Below are positions 15,384-21,965 of a DNA stretch of 37,602 nucleotides, in pieces; within the stretch, counting starts at the first letter, position 1; every line of letters starts with the position of its first letter. The position numbers and the translations under genes were made by a program. A model generated the notes under the pieces. The model searched no databases. It had not been told where the DNA came from and worked only from the letters and a program-made list of their open reading frames with translations. The DNA is from a virus, in IMG/VR virus record IMGVR_UViG_3300048930_000206, positions 1 to 37,602 of that record. One strand, given 5' to 3'.

Positions 15384-16543
15384 TAGATCGCCTCCTCAAG
15401 GAAATATTGCGAGAAATCATCATCCGTGATCTCGCCGGAAGGATTGAACGGGAGCCACGGCTCGCCGCGCTCATAGATTTCCGAATAGGCGAGGAAATCC
15501 CGCTTAGCCGCAGCGATCTCCATCCGGCCCTTGGTGTGGATTACGGTGCGGCGGCGCGCGCTTTTGGCAACCTCCTTGGCCCGCCTGGCTCGCTCAAGGC
15601 GCTCCTCGGTGGCGCCATCCCGTTCCAGCTCACGGATTGCCTCATCCGATGGCGTGGGCTCAAAGAACCGCCAAGAGCGCTCTAGGATGTTTGGCACGCC
15701 TCCTTTCTGCTGAAAAACAAAGTTGCACTCCAGCGGATCGGCGCGGAGCTGGATTTCCTCAATCAACTCGCGCTCGGAAGCGGTGGCCTCATCCATGATC
15801 CCGACGCACCCGGAGCGGATGGCCTCCGCCGCCTCCATGTAGGCCGCCGCGTCGATGTAATAGCGGTTAAAACGGATGGCATCGGTGATGCACTGCGACA
15901 GGTTCTTGCCATTCGGATTGGCAAAGGTTTTCACTTCAACCCACCGATCCGGCTTGAGGTAGTCAAAACGCGCCTTCATGGGGATGCCGGTTTCCTGGCA
16001 CGTCCAGAAAACCGAAACCTCCGCCGCGCCGTCGCTCAACAAGGCGTTGATTGCTGGCACGGAGCGGATGCGTGCCATATCGGCCGTTATCTCATCATAG
16101 AGTTCCGCCGATATGGCAATCTGGCCGGGCTGGATCGCGGCGGCCCACTCGGCAAGCGCGCAGTGCCAGACCTTCGCCGGATCAAATCCAGCCTCGGCAA
16201 GCCGCGCGGCTTGCTCTGCCACGGAGCCGGTTTTCTTCTCGCCCATTTCGGCAAGCGTAGCGCCCATTTCGGTGCCGGTGAAAAGCGTTCCCGGTGGCAT
16301 CTCGGCTTTGGAAAGCTCTCGGACATAGACGCGCCTAAAACGATCCGGCTCAAGCCGCGCGCAGTGGTATGCTCTCCCGGCGATGAGCGCCGCCGTGTCG
16401 CGCTCTTTCCTGGCCGTATTCATCGGGCTATCGGCCCAATAGTCGGCGGGGCTTATTCTAAGTTTCTTTATACCTGATTTGGAAAGGCGATCCTCCGCAA
16501 GATAATCCGCTTCGGAAAGATTGAAATAAATACCATCACGCAT
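15383..16543 (-). CDS. RecE-like PD-(D/E)XK exonuclease
   Basis: 386 aa from ATG 16543, preceded by AGAGGAG; a further-upstream ATG at 16576 has no such site. Family marks: LSKSGIKKLRISPADYW near the start, LIAGRAYHCARLEPDRF with a conserved His60, and the core GIPMKARFDYLKPDRWVEVKTF with Asp194/Asp199 and Glu203-Val-Lys205. The motif AAAYMEAAEAI lies downstream. This is the DUF3799/RecE C-terminal nuclease group, which resects DNA 5' to 3'. It pairs naturally with the ERF annealing protein in the same operon. It shares its last and first bases with its neighbours. Confidence 0.85.
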   Translation of the reverse strand: MRDGIYFNLSEADYLAEDRLSKSGIKKLRISPADYWADSPMNTARKERDTAALIAGRAYHCARLEPDRFRRVYVRELSKAEMPPGTLFTGTEMGATLAEMGEKKTGSVAEQAARLAEAGFDPAKVWHCALAEWAAAIQPGQIAISAELYDEITADMARIRSVPAINALLSDGAAEVSVFWTCQETGIPMKARFDYLKPDRWVEVKTFANPNGKNLSQCITDAIRFNRYYIDAAAYMEAAEAIRSGCVGIMDEATASERELIEEIQLRADPLECNFVFQQKGGVPNILERSWRFFEPTPSDEAIRELERDGATEERLERARRAKEVAKSARRRTVIHTKGRMEIAAAKRDFLAYSEIYERGEPWLPFNPSGEITDDDFSQYFLEEAI

Positions 16544-16961
16544 GAGCCTTACTCCTCTTGTTGCGATACATATCAATGAGGTTTTCAGAGCGAGTGCCCC
16601 ACCTCAAGTTTTCAAGGTGATTGTGAGATTTCACGTCATCGAAATGCAGAGCTTCTTTTCCATCCGGGCAAGGCCCAATGAACGCCTCAAGCACAAGGCG
16701 ATGGACAAGCCGGGGAGCGCCACGACCAAGCATCACAAGAGAGTGACCGGAGCTGGAGGTGCCGGGGGAAATCAATTTCCCCTTGAGGCGCACTATCGCG
16801 CCGCGCGGTTGCATATTTGACGGGCGGCGCTTGATGGTGCGATCCAAACTCCGCACGCGGCCAAGGCTGCTCACCTCATAGCCGTCATGCCCGGCTACCG
16901 GCTTCCAAATTTCGGAGGTTGCGCGACAAGCGCACTTTGAATTATCTGCCTTCATCGGCAT
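16536..16961 (-). CDS. Free-standing HNH endonuclease (NUMOD4 plus HNH)
   Basis: 141 aa. NUMOD4 is seen at about 17-43 (EIWKPVAGHDGYEVSSLGRVRSLDR), and an HNH_3-type core at about 85-130 (VHRLVLEAFIGPCPDGKEALHFDDVKSHNHLENLRWGTRSENLID). The normal asparagine-histidine pair is represented by LHFDD and NHLENL. Such genes are typical homing endonucleases that spread between phages. Here it overlaps the RecE-like gene start by eight bases and follows a strong hairpin (16982-17013). The start may be ATG 16961 (AAAGGA upstream) or 16955. Confidence 0.88.
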   Translation of the reverse strand: MPMKADNSKCACRATSEIWKPVAGHDGYEVSSLGRVRSLDRTIKRRPSNMQPRGAIVRLKGKLISPGTSSSGHSLVMLGRGAPRLVHRLVLEAFIGPCPDGKEALHFDDVKSHNHLENLRWGTRSENLIDMYRNKRSKAHA

Positions 16962-16981
16962 GGCGGTCCTTTCGCTATGTC

Positions 16982-17013
16982 TGGCCGGGCGCTCACCACA
17001 AGCGGCCCGGCCA
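16982..17013 (-). other. Strong intercistronic hairpin upstream of HNH gene
   Basis: TGGCCGGGC (16982-16990) and GCCCGGCCA (17005-17013) form a perfect 9-bp stem, extended by GCT/AGC with a bulge. In the leftward transcript no T-run follows; on the other strand AACTTTTATG follows. It fills the gap between the 17299 gene and the HNH gene. It may stabilise or partly terminate the transcript, or mark the edge of the homing-gene insert. Confidence 0.6.
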
Positions 17014-17029
17014 AACTTTTATGCACTCA

Positions 17030-17299
17030 TCATCCCGTTTCGGCAACATCCGCCATCGGAGCAAGCGCATCCAGCTCCGGCCCGGCCGGGGGAAACCGCT
17101 CGGAATTGAGATTGGCGATGGCCGATGTGATCGCATCGGTGACCGTGGTGGCGGAATTGTCGCATGACCCACACCCTCCATCGGCATGGGCATAGGAGCC
17201 GATCCAGAATGAGCCATCCGCCCGGCGATAGAGATTGATGGAAAGGGAGGTGAGATTATGCACCTCCGCGATCCGCGCGAGTTGTTCTTCAAGTGTCAT
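17030..17299 (-). CDS. Hypothetical protein
   Basis: 89 aa from ATG 17299, chosen because GGAGCTGGGCA precedes it; longer readings shadow the upstream gene. The sequence (MTLEEQLARIAEVHNLTSLSINLYRRADGSFWIGSYAHADGGCGSCDNSATTVTDAITSAIANLNSERF) has an N-terminal helix and then strands. It also has a CGSC motif and a helix that resembles small phage beta-alpha proteins of unknown function. It overlaps the preceding gene. Confidence 0.7.
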   Translation of the reverse strand: MTLEEQLARIAEVHNLTSLSINLYRRADGSFWIGSYAHADGGCGSCDNSATTVTDAITSAIANLNSERFPPAGPELDALAPMADVAETG

Positions 17300-17423
17300 T
17301 GCCCAGCTCCTCCATGAGCTCCTTGATGCGAGGCCATGCCTCACGGATGGTGTGGATGATGCTCCACACCGCGAAAATGCCAGCGCCGACAAAGAAGGCG
17401 CGGGCGATGAAATCCCACGGCAT
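17289..17423 (-). CDS. Small single-pass membrane protein
   Basis: 44 aa from ATG 17423 (MPWDFIARAFFVGAGIFAVWSIIHTIREAWPRIKELMEELGNDT). A hydrophobic helix at about 5-24 is followed by an amphipathic charged helix. Its start shares one base with the stop of the upstream gene (TGATG) and its end overlaps the next gene. An early-expressed membrane peptide could alter host physiology or exclude other phages, but nothing specific can be claimed. Confidence 0.65.
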   Translation of the reverse strand: MPWDFIARAFFVGAGIFAVWSIIHTIREAWPRIKELMEELGNDT

Positions 17424-17668
17424 CACCGATCTCCCAACGGTTGCGCGAAGTGCTCGCCAATCGGGCGGCCGTTGATCGTGATTGGCGCATCCGCCGGGGC
17501 GATGATCAGCCGATAGGTGGTAGGATCGCCCGCAAGCTGCACTCGCGCTTGGTGGACGCCATAGGAGCCATTGCACTGGTGATTATCCACCGTGATCCGC
17601 TCCGTGGAGGGCGGCTCCTTGCGAGCCCAATCCCTGATCTTGGAGACGATGAAGCCCGGATAAATCAT
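17423..17668 (-). CDS. Hypothetical protein
   Basis: 81 aa (MIYPGFIVSKIRDWARKEPPSTERITVDNHQCNGSYGVHQARVQLAGDPTTYRLIIAPADAPITINGRPIGEHFAQPLGDR), probably beta-rich. It overlaps the genes on both sides by one to four bases, so it is translated within the leftward early operon. No family recognised. Confidence 0.7.
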   Translation of the reverse strand: MIYPGFIVSKIRDWARKEPPSTERITVDNHQCNGSYGVHQARVQLAGDPTTYRLIIAPADAPITINGRPIGEHFAQPLGDR

Positions 17669-17937
17669 GCCGCCTCCTCCAGCTCGCGCGCCACATCAAA
17701 CATGGCATCGCCCGGCCCCCATAGGTGCTCACAATTCTTGGGGATCGCGATGAAGGGGCGGCCGCCCTCTGCCTTGGCGCGGAGCCGGGCAAAGGTGCGC
17801 CAATAGAGGCGCTTGCGCTCGCTGGAGTAGCGGCACACGGCCACGAAACCTTGCGGATCATAGAAGCCGTGAGGCGTGCGGATCGGCGGCATAACGCGAT
17901 CCACAATGCGCGCCGCGCGCTGGTGATATGTGCTCAT
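17665..17937 (-). CDS. First gene of leftward early operon, hypothetical
   Basis: 90 aa (MSTYHQRAARIVDRVMPPIRTPHGFYDPQGFVAVCRYSSERKRLYWRTFARLRAKAEGGRPFIAIPKNCEHLWGPGDAMFDVARELEEAA), basic in its middle. The ribosome site GGGAGCTGAAACCC precedes ATG 17937. It is the promoter-proximal gene of the recombination operon and faces the small regulator at 18081 across a 143-bp control region. The fold is not recognised. First genes of early operons are often host-takeover proteins, which is only context. Confidence 0.7.
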   Translation of the reverse strand: MSTYHQRAARIVDRVMPPIRTPHGFYDPQGFVAVCRYSSERKRLYWRTFARLRAKAEGGRPFIAIPKNCEHLWGPGDAMFDVARELEEAA

Positions 17938-18080
17938 TGGGTTTCAGCTCCCTATGTGGAGCACGATCCTTGCCACATCATTATGTGTGAATCAAGCGCC
18001 AATGAGATAAAAAAGAGGGATTGCCGAAACATCATTATGTGTGGCAATGATGCGCCTCCAGTCACAAGCGGAGCCACATC
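17938..18080. promoter_or_regulatory. Divergent early control region with two palindromic operators
   Basis: Two near-identical 14-bp palindromes lie 54 bp apart: CACATCATTATGTG (17974-17987) and AACATCATTATGTG (18028-18041). Each sits between a -35-like TTG element and a -10-like element of a promoter reading away from the centre. Leftward: TTGATT at 17995-17990, then CAAGGA after the site. Rightward: TTGCCG at 18021-18026, then CAATGA at 18045-18050. The leftward leader contains GCTCC-N6-GGAGC, which can cover the ribosome site of the 17937 gene. The small XRE-type protein encoded at 18081 is the obvious candidate ligand. Confidence 0.7.
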
Positions 18081-18284
18081 ATGGATGACAAGAAGCCGCG
18101 CCACCCGGATGAGGTGCGCGATGCGATCACACGGAGCGCGATCACAAAGACGGAGCTCGCGCGCCGCGCGGGCGTGCACGCCAACACCCTGGCCAATGTC
18201 GAAAGCGAGGAGTGGAGCCCGCGTTGGAAAACGCTGGAGGCCCTTTGCAAGGCCGCCGATGCGATCCGGGCGGAGCGCGCTTGA
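18081..18284 (+). CDS. Small XRE/Cro-type helix-turn-helix regulator
   Basis: 67 aa (MDDKKPRHPDEVRDAITRSAITKTELARRAGVHANTLANVESEEWSPRWKTLEALCKAADAIRAERA). The helix-turn-helix is at about 22-45 (TKTELARRAGVHANTLANVE), followed by the typical TLEALCKAADAI helix. There is no cleavage or oligomerisation domain, so it is Cro-sized rather than CI-sized. It is the first rightward early gene, divergent from the recombination operon and preceded by paired palindromes. It likely binds these and represses its own and other early promoters. A GCGGAG ribosome site lies upstream. Confidence 0.85.
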   Translation: MDDKKPRHPDEVRDAITRSAITKTELARRAGVHANTLANVESEEWSPRWKTLEALCKAADAIRAERA

Positions 18285-18496
18285 TGGCAGACATTGCCGA
18301 CCGGGTGCGCGAGCACGCGGAAAAGATCATGAAGGCGGCGGGCTCCAGCCTCCGCCATTATGAGACGCGATCCAAAGCGGACATTCTGGCCGCCGTGATG
18401 GATTGCTTTGAGGAAGCCTATCGCGCCGGTGCCGACAAGGCGGCCGATTTGATCCTCACCTCCAAGGCCAGCAAGGAGAAACCCGATGGCGAATGA
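18284..18496 (+). CDS. Hypothetical helical protein
   Basis: 70 aa from the ATG that overlaps the regulator stop (TGATG). It is all-helical and charged (MADIADRVREHAEKIMKAAGSSLRHYETRSKADILAAVMDCFEEAYRAGADKAADLILTSK). It ends overlapping the next gene by 11 bases. No family recognised. Co-transcription with the regulator suggests an early function. Confidence 0.7.
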   Translation: MADIADRVREHAEKIMKAAGSSLRHYETRSKADILAAVMDCFEEAYRAGADKAADLILTSKASKEKPDGE

Positions 18497-19094
18497 AACC
18501 GCACCCGAAACCAAGCCGGTGAGCGCACCGGAAACCAAGCCCGCGAGCCCGCCCGAAACCAAGGGCAAGCCGGGCGACAATGGCCCGCCCGCTCCAGACT
18601 TTGAGGCGGCCGCCAAGATCATCAAGGGCATCAACGCCAACGCGGAGAAGCGCGCCAAGCTCAACGGCGATCTCTCCGCCGAATGGAAGCGCGTGGAGGA
18701 GGCGTGCCACGTCGACAAGAAGGCGGCCAAGGATGCCCGCGCGATCTCGCAAATGAGCGATGAGACGCAAAGCAATTATCTCCGCTCGCTCTTTGGCCTC
18801 ATGAGCGTTCTGGATATTGGCATCCGGCGCGATCTTGTGGACCTTGCGGAGGGCGCGGCCGGGCTCTCCATTCCGCTCAAGGATGCGCCGGTGAGCGAGC
18901 TTGAGGGCGGCTCCACGGTGGTGGCCGCGATGCGCGAGACGGCCAAGGCAGACAAGGCCGCCAAGCCGGTGCCACCCGCTCACCCGGCCGATGATAGCGA
19001 TCTTGCCGACGCTGGAGAGGTTGCGGATGCCGGTGAGGTTGCGCGCCGCGCCGCCTTGGCGGATGCCGCCATTGACGGCCTCACCAAGCAATGA
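18486..19094 (+). CDS. Hypothetical helical early protein with PETK repeats
   Basis: 202 aa. The N-terminus carries three PETK repeats in a Pro-rich linker (about residues 7-27). A helical core follows (about 40-110: FEAAAKIIKGINANAEKRAKLNGDLSAEWKRVEEACHVDKKAAKDARAISQMSDETQSNYLRSLFGLM), then an Ala/Asp-rich tail. The core pattern of a long helix, KKAAKDA, and a terminal YLRSLFGLM is reminiscent of DUF2312/GapR-like DNA-associated proteins common in alphaproteobacterial phages. This resemblance is weak and unverified. Confidence 0.65.
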   Translation: MANETAPETKPVSAPETKPASPPETKGKPGDNGPPAPDFEAAAKIIKGINANAEKRAKLNGDLSAEWKRVEEACHVDKKAAKDARAISQMSDETQSNYLRSLFGLMSVLDIGIRRDLVDLAEGAAGLSIPLKDAPVSELEGGSTVVAAMRETAKADKAAKPVPPAHPADDSDLADAGEVADAGEVARRAALADAAIDGLTKQ

Positions 19095-19279
19095 GGCGCT
19101 TTCCCGTCAATGAAAGCCATAAAGTGGATTGCGGCTCATGCTACGGCATGGGCTGTATTTCATGCTCCGGCCGGGGATGGCATGAGACAGATGAGGGCCG
19201 GGAGGAGCGCGAGCAAGCGGAGGATGATCGCGCGGATGCGGAGCTTGAGGAGCGCGCGCTCCGGAGGTTTGAGGAGTGA
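19091..19279 (+). CDS. Small zinc-ribbon-like protein
   Basis: 62 aa (MRRFPVNESHKVDCGSCYGMGCISCSGRGWHETDEG...). The spacing CGSCYGMGCISCSGRG matches a DnaJ-type CxxCxGxG zinc module (two CxxC pairs), followed by an acidic/arginine-rich helix. It overlaps its neighbours by ATGA and GTGA. It may bind nucleic acid or a protein partner. One of several small Cys-rich proteins of this phage. Confidence 0.72.
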   Translation: MRRFPVNESHKVDCGSCYGMGCISCSGRGWHETDEGREEREQAEDDRADAELEERALRRFEE

Positions 19280-19806
19280 GGCGCTTCCTCGCCTTGGATC
19301 AATCGCTCTCATCCACCGGCTTTGCCGTGTGGGATGAGGGCGATGCCCTGCCGCGCTCCGGCTCTTGGCCTCTATGCGATGGGATCAAGAGCCGCCCGCT
19401 CGCTTTCGTGGGCATCCATCAACAGATTGGCGCGATCCACCGCGAGCGAGCGATCTCCGCCATCGCCTATGAGCAACCGATCAAGACGCCATCGGACAAG
19501 GTGGAGAAGCTCATCGGGCTCTATGGCCTCGCGGCCCATATCGAGAGCATCGCGCACGTGAAGCTCATCCCGTTTGAGGTGATCTCCGCGCGGAGCTGGC
19601 GCTCAACCTTCATCGGCAAGGAGGCCCATGGCGTGGGCGCGGATCGCGTGAAGCGCATGGCCGTGGAGCGGTGCCGCCACTTTGGGATGGACCCGCTCAC
19701 CCACGATGAAGCGGAGGCCATCGGCATCCTTGATCACTATCTCCACACCCTCAAGATCGTGCCGCCTTGGCGAGAGGCCCATCCATTCTTGCTGCCTTGC
19801 GCTTGA
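19276..19806 (+). CDS. RuvC-like Holliday junction resolvase
   Basis: 176 aa from a GTG start overlapping the previous stop (GGAGG about nine bases upstream). The RNase H-like acid set is visible: Asp8 in FLALDQSLSSTGFAVWD, Glu66 in SAIAYEQP, and His143-Asp144-Glu145 plus Asp153 in THDEAEAIGILDHYLH. Length fits RuvC (about 170-180 aa). It would cut branched DNA made by the recombination and replication genes and debranch DNA before packaging. It is followed by a hairpin at 19842. Confidence 0.88.
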   Translation: MRRFLALDQSLSSTGFAVWDEGDALPRSGSWPLCDGIKSRPLAFVGIHQQIGAIHRERAISAIAYEQPIKTPSDKVEKLIGLYGLAAHIESIAHVKLIPFEVISARSWRSTFIGKEAHGVGADRVKRMAVERCRHFGMDPLTHDEAEAIGILDHYLHTLKIVPPWREAHPFLLPCA

Positions 19807-19841
19807 GCTGAATTTCCGGTGGATGTGTGGGTGCAAAGAGA

Positions 19842-19876
19842 AGGGCCGGGCCTCCCATGACAGGAAACCCGGCCCT
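19842..19876 (+). other. Perfect 9-bp hairpin after the resolvase gene
   Basis: AGGGCCGGG (19842-19850) pairs with CCCGGCCCT (19868-19876) around a 17-base loop. No T-run follows (AAGCGCGGG), so it is not a standard terminator. It may attenuate transcription or protect the upstream mRNA. Confidence 0.6.
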
Positions 19877-19919
19877 AAGCGCGGGAGCTGAAGCCACGCA
19901 CTCAAGAAGGGGAAACAAC

Positions 19920-20213
19920 TTGAGCGAGATGATTACTATCAAGCTGCCGGTGGGCGACAAGTGCCAAATCGCCTTGGACACCTATCACGCCATCAAGCGC
20001 GCATTGCCGATCTATGCGGACGATTGGCGCGTGATCCGCTACGCGAGCGCACCTCATGAGAGAATTGAGCCGGAGGTGGTCGCAGCAATCCGCCGCAAGA
20101 TGATCCGGCGCGGTGAGCTCTCGGCTCGCGCCTTCTCACGGCGGAGTGAAGAAAAGGCCGCACCTGGCCGCTCTTGGCGCGCTTCGCTTGCGGATGCGAA
20201 AAATGGAGCTTAG
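19920..20213 (+). CDS. Hypothetical basic protein, possible TTG start
   Basis: 97 aa if read from TTG 19920, which has AAGAAGGGG seven bases upstream; ATG 19929 would give 94 aa but its spacing is poor. The sequence (MITIKLPVGDKCQIALDTYHAIKRALPIYADDWRVIRYASAPHERIEPEVVAAIRRKMIRRGELSARAFSRR...) has a compact N-terminal domain and a very basic tail. It is bracketed by two hairpins (19842-19876 and 20221-20259), so it may be regulated separately from its neighbours. Function unknown. Confidence 0.68.
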   Translation: MSEMITIKLPVGDKCQIALDTYHAIKRALPIYADDWRVIRYASAPHERIEPEVVAAIRRKMIRRGELSARAFSRRSEEKAAPGRSWRASLADAKNGA

Positions 20214-20220
20214 GAGGGGT

Positions 20221-20259
20221 GGGTGGGCGATCCAACGTGGCTGGAGGATCAACCCACCC
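20221..20259 (+). other. Long hairpin between 20213 and 20289 genes
   Basis: GGGTGGG (20221-20227) and GATCC (20229-20233) pair with GGATC (20246-20250) and CCCACCC (20253-20259), giving 12 base pairs with a small internal loop and a 12-base terminal loop. No T-run follows. It lies in the gap between two early genes. Confidence 0.6.
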
Positions 20260-20288
20260 GATCAACAGCCTTATAGGGAGGCCGCGAC

Positions 20289-20549
20289 ATGAAAGCCTTT
20301 ACCGGCACCAATCCCGATGTGCAACTCTACAACATCGGGCAACCCACTCCAGAAGATGCTTCAACGGAGATTGCCACCCTCCATTGGGCGGTGCGCGCCA
20401 TGAAGCCGACGCACCCGGCTTTTCCGCTTATGGTGGGCGTGCTCCGCCATGCCGTTGAATTTGGATATTGCACAAATTATCAGCTCGGATCGGCTGGACG
20501 CGTAGTTCGGCGGCTCCGCGCGGAGATGGCGGCGGAGTTTGGCGAATGA
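20289..20549 (+). CDS. Hypothetical protein upstream of replication initiator
   Basis: 86 aa from ATG 20289 (AGGGAGG eight bases upstream). The sequence is MKAFTGTNPDVQLYNIGQPTPEDASTEIATLHWAVRAMKPTHPAFPLMVGVLRHAVEFGYCTNYQLGSAGRVVRRLRAEMAAEFGE. It is helical and overlaps the initiator start by ATGA, so it is probably co-translated with it. No family recognised. Confidence 0.7.
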   Translation: MKAFTGTNPDVQLYNIGQPTPEDASTEIATLHWAVRAMKPTHPAFPLMVGVLRHAVEFGYCTNYQLGSAGRVVRRLRAEMAAEFGE

Positions 20550-21292
20550 GTTGGAAGGCGCTCGCATGGGCATCTGATCAAAAATGCGAGAAGGCGGCGG
20601 ATAAGCTGATCTTGCTGGCCCTCGCGGAGCGCCACAATACGGAGAGCCGCGTGGCCTACCCATCCACGGCGTGGCTTGTCGAGTTCTCCAGCCTTGACCG
20701 CAAAACCGTGCTGAAATCACTGGAGCGCCTCCAAGAGCAAGGGCTCATCATCGACAGTAGTATTCGCATGGGATCAACCGGAGGCGTTAAGGCGTGGCGG
20801 CTGGCCTATGACGGGGAAGCGGTCCCAAAAACGGGACAGCTCAAGCGGTCCCAAAATTCCCATGAAGCGGTCCCGTTTTTCCCGGAAGCGGTCCCAAAAA
20901 CGGGACAACTAAGCGGTCCCAAAAACGGGATACGGAACCGGGATATAAGAACCGGGATGAACCGGGATATAACCGGGGACGCGCGCGAGCAGAAAAAACG
21001 CTCCGCCCTGCCCAAGAATTTCAAGCCGGAGCTGACGGGTAAGGCCGCAGAAATTGCCGCAGGCTGGCACTCATCACGATTGGCGCATGAGTTGGATGCC
21101 TTCCGAAACTATCACCTCGCCAAAGGCTCGCTCATGGCTGACTGGCAAGCGGCGTTCCGGACATGGATCGGCAACGCGGAAAAGTGGAGTAAGTCGAATG
21201 GGAACGGAAATCGCGACAATCGCGGATCGGGAAATGGCCTCCTTGATGCCACTCTTGATGAAATGCGAGAGCGAGGCCAGTTTGTCCGATGA
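20546..21292 (+). CDS. Replication initiator (lambda O-like, winged-helix N-terminus)
   Basis: 248 aa from ATG 20546. The N-terminus (about 1-90) is a winged helix of the HTH_36/replication type: KADKLILLALAERHN, then YPSTAWLVEFSSLDRKTVLKSLERLQEQGLI. Residues about 91-145 are low-complexity (EAVPKTGQL twice, NRDI-type repeats) because they are encoded by a DNA repeat array (20817-20978). The C-terminal part (about 150-248, ALPKNFKPELTGKAAEIAAGWHSSRLAHELDAFRNYHLAKGS) resembles the C-terminal domain of phage initiators that contact the helicase loader. The layout of initiator with internal iterons followed by a loader gene matches lambda O/P. Confidence 0.82.
   Translation: MSWKALAWASDQKCEKAADKLILLALAERHNTESRVAYPSTAWLVEFSSLDRKTVLKSLERLQEQGLIIDSSIRMGSTGGVKAWRLAYDGEAVPKTGQLKRSQNSHEAVPFFPEAVPKTGQLSGPKNGIRNRDIRTGMNRDITGDAREQKKRSALPKNFKPELTGKAAEIAAGWHSSRLAHELDAFRNYHLAKGSLMADWQAAFRTWIGNAEKWSKSNGNGNRDNRGSGNGLLDATLDEMRERGQFVR
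20817..20978 (+). other. Putative replication origin: iterons inside initiator gene
   Basis: Five copies of AAGCGGTCCC begin at 20817, 20843, 20865, 20886 and 20911, spaced 21-26 bp (about two helical turns). Three continue as AAAAACGGGA(C), making each an inverted repeat GTCCC-N6-GGGAC. The third copy continues as GTTTTTCCCGG. Downstream, AACCGGGAT occurs three times (20936, 20950, 20960), twice extended by ATAA, forming a more AT-rich stretch. An iteron array inside the initiator gene next to an AT-richer segment is the hallmark of lambda-type origins. Confidence 0.82.
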
Positions 21293-21965
21293 GCAATTTG
21301 CTCCCATTGCACGGTTTGCCGCCGCGCCACCTCCAGCTCTGCCCACCGCAACGGAGGAGGATGTGCGAAAGCTCATCGGCACCATGGCCGGAACGCTCAA
21401 GGCCGCTCGCACCTCCACCGATGAGGGAAGGCTCAAGCTCGCCGTTTACAAGCGGATGCTTGGGCACCTCCCGCTTGCGGCCCTCCAGCACGCCACACAT
21501 CGCGCCCTTGCCACCTTGGAGTGGATGCCCACTCCGGCGGAAATCCTCAAACTCGCGGAGGGCTATTGTGGGCCGGAGAGGCTCGCCTATTCGCGAGCTC
21601 AACGCCTCGCAAGGGATCGGAGGCAACGGCTATTTGATGAACGGTGCAAGGCGATCCGCTCACGCGCCATCCCGGCCGATGAGCTCCACACTCTCACGGA
21701 GCAGGAAATCCGCCATGGCCTCGCCCATCGCGCACTCCTCCGCGAGCTGGATGGCACTGTGATCCTTTGGACCCTTGAGGATGAAAAGCGCATCATCACG
21801 GAGCGAATGGCCCAATTGAGTTTGGAAGGGCCTCACGTCTCTCCCATGGATGAGCGGGACAAACGCGCGGAGGATGCTCCGGATCGTGTGAAATCGAGTG
21901 GATCGGTGGGCGATCTTGCCGCCGGGCTCATGGCAGGGATGGAGGTTGATGATGGCAAGGCGTGA
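21198..21965 (+). CDS. Probable helicase loader (lambda P-position protein)
   Basis: 255 aa from ATG 21198, inside the 3' end of the initiator gene; GGAG lies eight bases upstream. A conserved helical core is seen at about 50-125: TEEDVRKLIGTMAGTLKAARTSTDEGRLKLAVYKRMLGHLPLAALQHATHRALATLEWMPTPAEILKLAEGY. This matches phage proteins that follow the initiator and resemble lambda P or DnaT-like loaders. A charged helical stretch follows. There are no Walker motifs, so it is not a DnaC-type ATPase. It probably brings host DnaB to the origin. Confidence 0.65.
   Translation: MGTEIATIADREMASLMPLLMKCESEASLSDEQFAPIARFAAAPPPALPTATEEDVRKLIGTMAGTLKAARTSTDEGRLKLAVYKRMLGHLPLAALQHATHRALATLEWMPTPAEILKLAEGYCGPERLAYSRAQRLARDRRQRLFDERCKAIRSRAIPADELHTLTEQEIRHGLAHRALLRELDGTVILWTLEDEKRIITERMAQLSLEGPHVSPMDERDKRAEDAPDRVKSSGSVGDLAAGLMAGMEVDDGKA

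Noticed and set aside
20817-20978. Possible CRISPR array
   Set aside because: Repeat units are 10-21 bp with almost no unique spacers and lie inside a coding gene. This is an iteron pattern.
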